Of a DNA stretch of 64,000 nt, positions 60,224-64,000 are shown piece by piece. The notes below the pieces were generated by a model, which was given only the letters and a program-made list of their open reading frames with translations, was not told where the DNA came from and searched no databases. A program made the translations under genes and the position numbers. Within the stretch, counting starts at the first letter, position 1. The number at the start of each line of letters is the position of its first letter. The stretch lies in assembly GCF_002223055.1 (NCBI RefSeq), contig NZ_NKFL01000006.1:496001-560000 (forward strand), read 5' to 3'. Source of the stretch: Burkholderia sp. HI2500. GTDB lineage: Bacteria; Pseudomonadota; Gammaproteobacteria; Burkholderiales; Burkholderiaceae.

Positions 60224-62539
60224 ATGACCAATTATTTTCTCGATCCTCGACCGGTAGCCGACGCGCGCACCGACGAACCGACCACAAAATCCGATGCGGC
60301 GGGCGCAACTGCATCGCGCGGAGAACCGCCGCCTATTGTTGTGGGTCGTGCCGAAGGGCCGACCTTGTTCGACAAGGACAACCGGCTTATCTGCATCAAG
60401 CAAATGCCGCTGCCCGGCATCGTCATCTTCGTGCACGGCGTGAACTCCGAAGGCGAATGGTTCGAGGCGGCGGAGGAAGGACTGTGCAAGGGCCTCAATC
60501 GTCGGCTCGGCCGTCTTGATGATCAATTGAAGTACCAAGGCATTGACGCCGGCCAATTGAAGCCCGCGAAGTACACGGAAAGCCTGACGCCGGACGGATT
60601 TCTGAATCCAAAGTTGCTTGCGGACAACTACATCAAACCCGATCCGTCGTTCTCGAACGTGATTCACTTCCGGTGGGGTTATCGGGCGACCGTCGAAGAA
60701 TTGAAGGAATACGGAGACAAGATTTTCCTGAACGAACAGGACTATTGGGGCGGCGGTCCGTTCACGAATGGATGTTCGAGTCTCCCCGATCTTTGGCATG
60801 GCGGACTTGATGATCGTGCATTCGGTTGGACAAGCGTGCAGGCCATCAACCCGACCAATCGGCCCCTGTATCGCGCGCCGCCCCGCGCGTATGGCGCCCT
60901 TGCCGCCTTGCGCCTTGCCAAGCTGATCGAGTCGATCCGCCGCATGCAGGCCACCGTACCGATTACCGTCGTATGTCACAGTCAAGGCAACATTGTGGGC
61001 CTCACGGCGGCGTTCTTCGGCGATGCACTGCCCGACGTTGAAGACCCGTGGGGACACAAGGGGCGATGCGTGGCGGATGCCTACGTGCTGGCAAACGCAC
61101 CATACAGCTTTGCGAAGGGGGACGGCCCGTATAAATCTTCCACGGGAATGGATACGTGGTCGCAACGTGAGACGAAAGACCCGCACGGGAATCGCGGACG
61201 GCAGACCTACGCAGCGCGCACGCAGACGTTTGGCAAGTTTCTGTCGATCATCGGCACGCGCAAAGCGTACGAACTTCCTGCCGACAAGATCGATGAAGAC
61301 ATGGGGAACAGTCGGGTATCGCCGACGAGCAACAAGTCGTATGCAGCACAGGAAGACCGTGTGCGTCACGGTCTGAATGAATCGACATATGGCCGCGTCA
61401 CGGCGTACTGTTGTCCGCATGATCAGGTGATTTCGGCGGTGACGGTTCAAGGGATTGGCTGGCGCGGTATCAGCAAGCTTGAAATCAACGATATCGGTGT
61501 TCCCGGCGTACTGACGCAGCGTGTCTTCGCATCGGGTTTCGATGTCGGCGTGCAGAAAGACTATCGATATTGGGAAGACGACTGGCGGCATGTACAGAAA
61601 GGGACGACTCCGGGATTCTGGTATCCGCCGTCGCCGCCGGCAAAATTCGGTCTGGTTGGTGCGCTCAAAGGAAACGAGTCGGTCTGGGGGATGATGGGGA
61701 CATTAATTACCGCCCCCCTCATGTACGCGGGAACTGCTGCGACTGCTGCACTGAAGATGTTTCGCGTGAATGAAGACCCGCCGAAGGGCTGGACCGTGAC
61801 TGCGGATGCCCCCGCGCTGGATCAACCGTTCCCGCCGAAGGCGAAGCGGTTCGGCAAGCCGATCGCGCCGACAGAAGATGGACCGGCCAAAAGCGACTTC
61901 AACGAAGGCAACGATCCGCCGTCCGCATGGCGCGACGCGAGCAAGGCGGATGCGGACAAGCGAGCCGACGACCCCTACGACGTTTACAAGTCGAAGAACA
62001 AGGACGGTGACGCCCAAGGTACGGCTGAGAGTGAAACCGGACAACGCTACGAGGATCGCGCGCTGATGCGTTTGGAAGCACGACGTGCGATGAACTCTGA
62101 TTGGGTTGATAAGGACGGTCACGTGATCGGTGAAGATGGGAAAAGCGCTGTGCCCGAAGGCTATACGGATTGGCGCAACAAGCAGATCACGGACGGGATG
62201 GACCGTGGCCAGACCAATAACCCGACAAACCACTCAACAACGATGACCAATGCGGATCATGCCGAATATGCGCTTGCGTATGATGTGGCGGTTGGCCTGT
62301 GCTATCTGACGGAAAAGCAAATCAAGGCGCTGCGCATTGAAGCAGATTGGCGGATGGGGAATGGTATTCCGGAAAGCAATCCAAACAGAAAATATGCCAA
62401 GTATTTTAGATCTGGCATTCTCGATGAGCTCCCGATGCATAAATGGGTCCACAAAGAGAACGGCGAAGGCAACATGCCCGGCAAGATTGCTGACGAGCGC
62501 GAAGGTCAGGCTCATTTGAAGGTCGGAGGCGTAGTATGA
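60224..62539 (+). CDS. tle3: Type VI lipase effector, Tle3 family
   Basis: The 771-residue protein starts at ATG 60224 (CCGGAGT site). An alpha/beta-hydrolase domain has the oxyanion region IVIFVHGVNSEGEWF (His71), the nucleophile Ser253 in VVCHSQGN, and a probable catalytic Asp400 in CCPHDQVIS. The C-terminal half contains the Tle3-type DUF3274 region (WEDDWRHVQKGTTPGFWYP and beyond). Known Tle3 proteins are antibacterial T6SS phospholipases loaded on VgrG through the Tla3 adaptor. Gene order here, vgrG-tle3-tla3, is like Pseudomonas vgrG2b-tli3-tle3-tla3 but without tli3 between vgrG and tle3. The stop overlaps tla3 by 4 bp. Confidence 0.9.
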   Translation: MTNYFLDPRPVADARTDEPTTKSDAAGATASRGEPPPIVVGRAEGPTLFDKDNRLICIKQMPLPGIVIFVHGVNSEGEWFEAAEEGLCKGLNRRLGRLDDQLKYQGIDAGQLKPAKYTESLTPDGFLNPKLLADNYIKPDPSFSNVIHFRWGYRATVEELKEYGDKIFLNEQDYWGGGPFTNGCSSLPDLWHGGLDDRAFGWTSVQAINPTNRPLYRAPPRAYGALAALRLAKLIESIRRMQATVPITVVCHSQGNIVGLTAAFFGDALPDVEDPWGHKGRCVADAYVLANAPYSFAKGDGPYKSSTGMDTWSQRETKDPHGNRGRQTYAARTQTFGKFLSIIGTRKAYELPADKIDEDMGNSRVSPTSNKSYAAQEDRVRHGLNESTYGRVTAYCCPHDQVISAVTVQGIGWRGISKLEINDIGVPGVLTQRVFASGFDVGVQKDYRYWEDDWRHVQKGTTPGFWYPPSPPAKFGLVGALKGNESVWGMMGTLITAPLMYAGTAATAALKMFRVNEDPPKGWTVTADAPALDQPFPPKAKRFGKPIAPTEDGPAKSDFNEGNDPPSAWRDASKADADKRADDPYDVYKSKNKDGDAQGTAESETGQRYEDRALMRLEARRAMNSDWVDKDGHVIGEDGKSAVPEGYTDWRNKQITDGMDRGQTNNPTNHSTTMTNADHAEYALAYDVAVGLCYLTEKQIKALRIEADWRMGNGIPESNPNRKYAKYFRSGILDELPMHKWVHKENGEGNMPGKIADEREGQAHLKVGGVV

Positions 62540-64000
62540 AGGCGCTGATCGCTACATGGCCTCGACGTGTCGCTGTCGCTGCTTTGGTATGGATGGTCGC
62601 GGCCCTACTCATGGCGACGCTGATGGCGCACGCGGAGCAACCGGACCCGGGACACTTGGAAATAGGAGATTGGATGAAACGATTCGTAGTCGCGCCTGGC
62701 ATGCTGGCGCTTGTGGTGTTTTTGTTCACCACGGCCATGATGCGGCCGGCACAGGCCGCCCCCGCCCAGACACCCACCGGCAAGGCAGCGCCAGTAGCGG
62801 AAGAACCGGCGAAGCCGTTTGTCGCGCAGGTCGTCGGACTGATTTGGTTGAATCCGCTCGAACGCAAGGACTATCCGACCGAATGGCAATTGTTGTGGAC
62901 GCAAGGACTCGCCGCACCGAACAAGAACGATGACATGGTTCGCACCGATCCGAAATCGTTCTCGACGCTCAAATCAATCGGGGCATTGGTGTACGGCAAC
63001 GAAGGTGAAGAAACATTCAAGGGCTTCTATCATAAATACATGGAAGCCTTTTTGGATTTGCTGCGTAACCGCTACGCGATGAATCCGTCGTACTTCTATA
63101 CAGTGCAGTCCGACAATCCAAAGAATTGGCGTGAACTTGCTGGAATTCGTGTTGAATTGGCAATTCCCAAGAGGCTCGACATCACCGAGTCCAGAGAATT
63201 CTTGACCAAAGAGATCAGGGAAACTTTCTTGATCGGAAACCGGAATTTCCCGAAAGTATGGAGCCGCGACACGCCCCCTGATGTGCAGGTCACGCAAGGC
63301 GGTGCGAACGCCGGCTTTACGTCGCTGAACAAGGCGTTGAACTACTTGCAGACGAACCCCGACAAGAGCGTGTGGGTCATGAATTGGGATGCGCCGAGTT
63401 TTCCGCCCACGGACGCGCAGATTAACGAGAATCTTGTTGTACTGTTCCTCGCCGGCCCGACCTTCAACACGGAGCGTGAACCGCTCGCATGGATCGGCAA
63501 GGCGGCGACGGGCGACACGAAGGACTTCTCGCCGAAGGTTGGCACAACGCGCACTGTGCAGGCGTGGAAGGCGACTATAGACCACGCGGCACGCAATGCC
63601 GGCGTCGCGGTTACTGACCTGAAATACATCGTCCACGATGCAGGTAAAGGCAGTGATGCGGCCTCGAACCGTCTTGTCGGCCTGTCGCAAACGCTCACCG
63701 AAGTTCTGCCGGAATACGACCACTCAAAGCAGACGTTCAACACGGCGGCGCTGCTCGGCGACATGGGGACCGGTAGCGCATTGACCGACGTTGCACTGGC
63801 GATCGGCCGGATCAATCACTTTGGCGGTAACGCACTGGTTGCGGGCACCACCGATGCGGAGCATCCGGTCGCGGTTGTCGTCCTGCCGCCGTCAAAGTTG
63901 ACGACGATCGATCCGAACAAGGATTGGTTCCGCGCGCGTGGCGGAAACAATGCTTACCTGCCGTGGTGGGGTCGCCGACACGATACTGATTACGGTCAGC
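62536..64000 (+). CDS. tla3: Type VI lipase adaptor Tla3 (DUF2875), right-truncated
   Basis: The frame is open from ATG 62536 to the window edge (488 codons seen), overlapping tle3 by ATGA. Two hydrophobic segments (about 11-31 and 52-72) suggest membrane anchoring or a signal before a periplasmic domain. LIWLNPLERKDYPTEWQLLW, NPSYFYTVQSDNPKNWRELA and DKSVWVMNWDAPSFPPTDAQ match the DUF2875 family. In Pseudomonas, Tla3 binds Tle3 and addresses it to VgrG2b. The stop and any tli3 immunity gene lie beyond base 64000. Confidence 0.9.
   Translation, partial: MKALIATWPRRVAVAALVWMVAALLMATLMAHAEQPDPGHLEIGDWMKRFVVAPGMLALVVFLFTTAMMRPAQAAPAQTPTGKAAPVAEEPAKPFVAQVVGLIWLNPLERKDYPTEWQLLWTQGLAAPNKNDDMVRTDPKSFSTLKSIGALVYGNEGEETFKGFYHKYMEAFLDLLRNRYAMNPSYFYTVQSDNPKNWRELAGIRVELAIPKRLDITESREFLTKEIRETFLIGNRNFPKVWSRDTPPDVQVTQGGANAGFTSLNKALNYLQTNPDKSVWVMNWDAPSFPPTDAQINENLVVLFLAGPTFNTEREPLAWIGKAATGDTKDFSPKVGTTRTVQAWKATIDHAARNAGVAVTDLKYIVHDAGKGSDAASNRLVGLSQTLTEVLPEYDHSKQTFNTAALLGDMGTGSALTDVALAIGRINHFGGNALVAGTTDAEHPVAVVVLPPSKLTTIDPNKDWFRARGGNNAYLPWWGRRHDTDYGQ

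Overview
The window is high-GC, beta-proteobacterial DNA. Gene content, codon use and protein styles fit the Burkholderia cepacia complex, most likely a secondary chromosome: a MocR/DMT pair, paired LuxR solos, OprB porin, an iorAB-type oxidoreductase and a type VI secretion vgrG-tle3-tla3 cluster. Species and replicon are inferred from recognised proteins, not from a database search. No rRNA, tRNA, CRISPR array or complete insertion sequence was seen.

Bases 1-9,970 begin with a broken M35 metallopeptidase gene and a small OmpA-like lipoprotein. A 224-bp copy of part of the MocR gene found at 8.5-10.0 kb follows. Then come a LysR regulator divergent from an acyl-CoA operon (CoA transferase, acyl-CoA dehydrogenase, etfBA), an NCS1 permease and the MocR regulator. 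Bases 10-20 kb hold accessory metabolism: a DMT exporter, VOC protein, WYL regulator, lysA with its divergent LysR activator, two GNAT acetyltransferases, a HAD phosphatase, a YefM-YoeB toxin-antitoxin pair with its operator, and a YcaQ-like protein. A candidate free-standing small RNA ends at a strong terminator at 20.5 kb.

Bases 20.6-33.5 kb carry an MFS exporter, a trehalase convergent with an OprB porin, and an atypical NRAMP transporter. The transporter lacks the manganese-site motifs and sits behind a structured leader with two short ORFs, reminiscent of Mg2+-sensing leaders. Two AHL-type LuxR regulators and an AsnB-like amidotransferase follow. Bases 34-39 kb hold a receiver-less winged-helix protein, an iorAB molybdenum hydroxylase operon, a 318-bp nested inverted repeat, and an AraC regulator with an apparent frameshift.

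Bases 39.2-52.9 kb look like one extracellular-matrix locus. A minus-strand operon makes UDP-xylose, UDP-galactose and UDP-glucuronate precursors and a membrane glycosyltransferase fused to a GH26-like domain. Beyond a 1.9-kb intergenic region containing a consensus sigma-54 promoter lie five plus-strand genes for small or low-complexity secreted proteins, then a VpsR-type sigma-54 activator. No described system was recognised for this combination, so it is the main candidate for an undescribed system.

Bases 53-64 kb contain hypothetical proteins, an RcsB-like regulator, a chemoreceptor, a decayed gene, and a T6SS module (VgrG, Tle3 lipase, Tla3 adaptor) that runs off the right edge.
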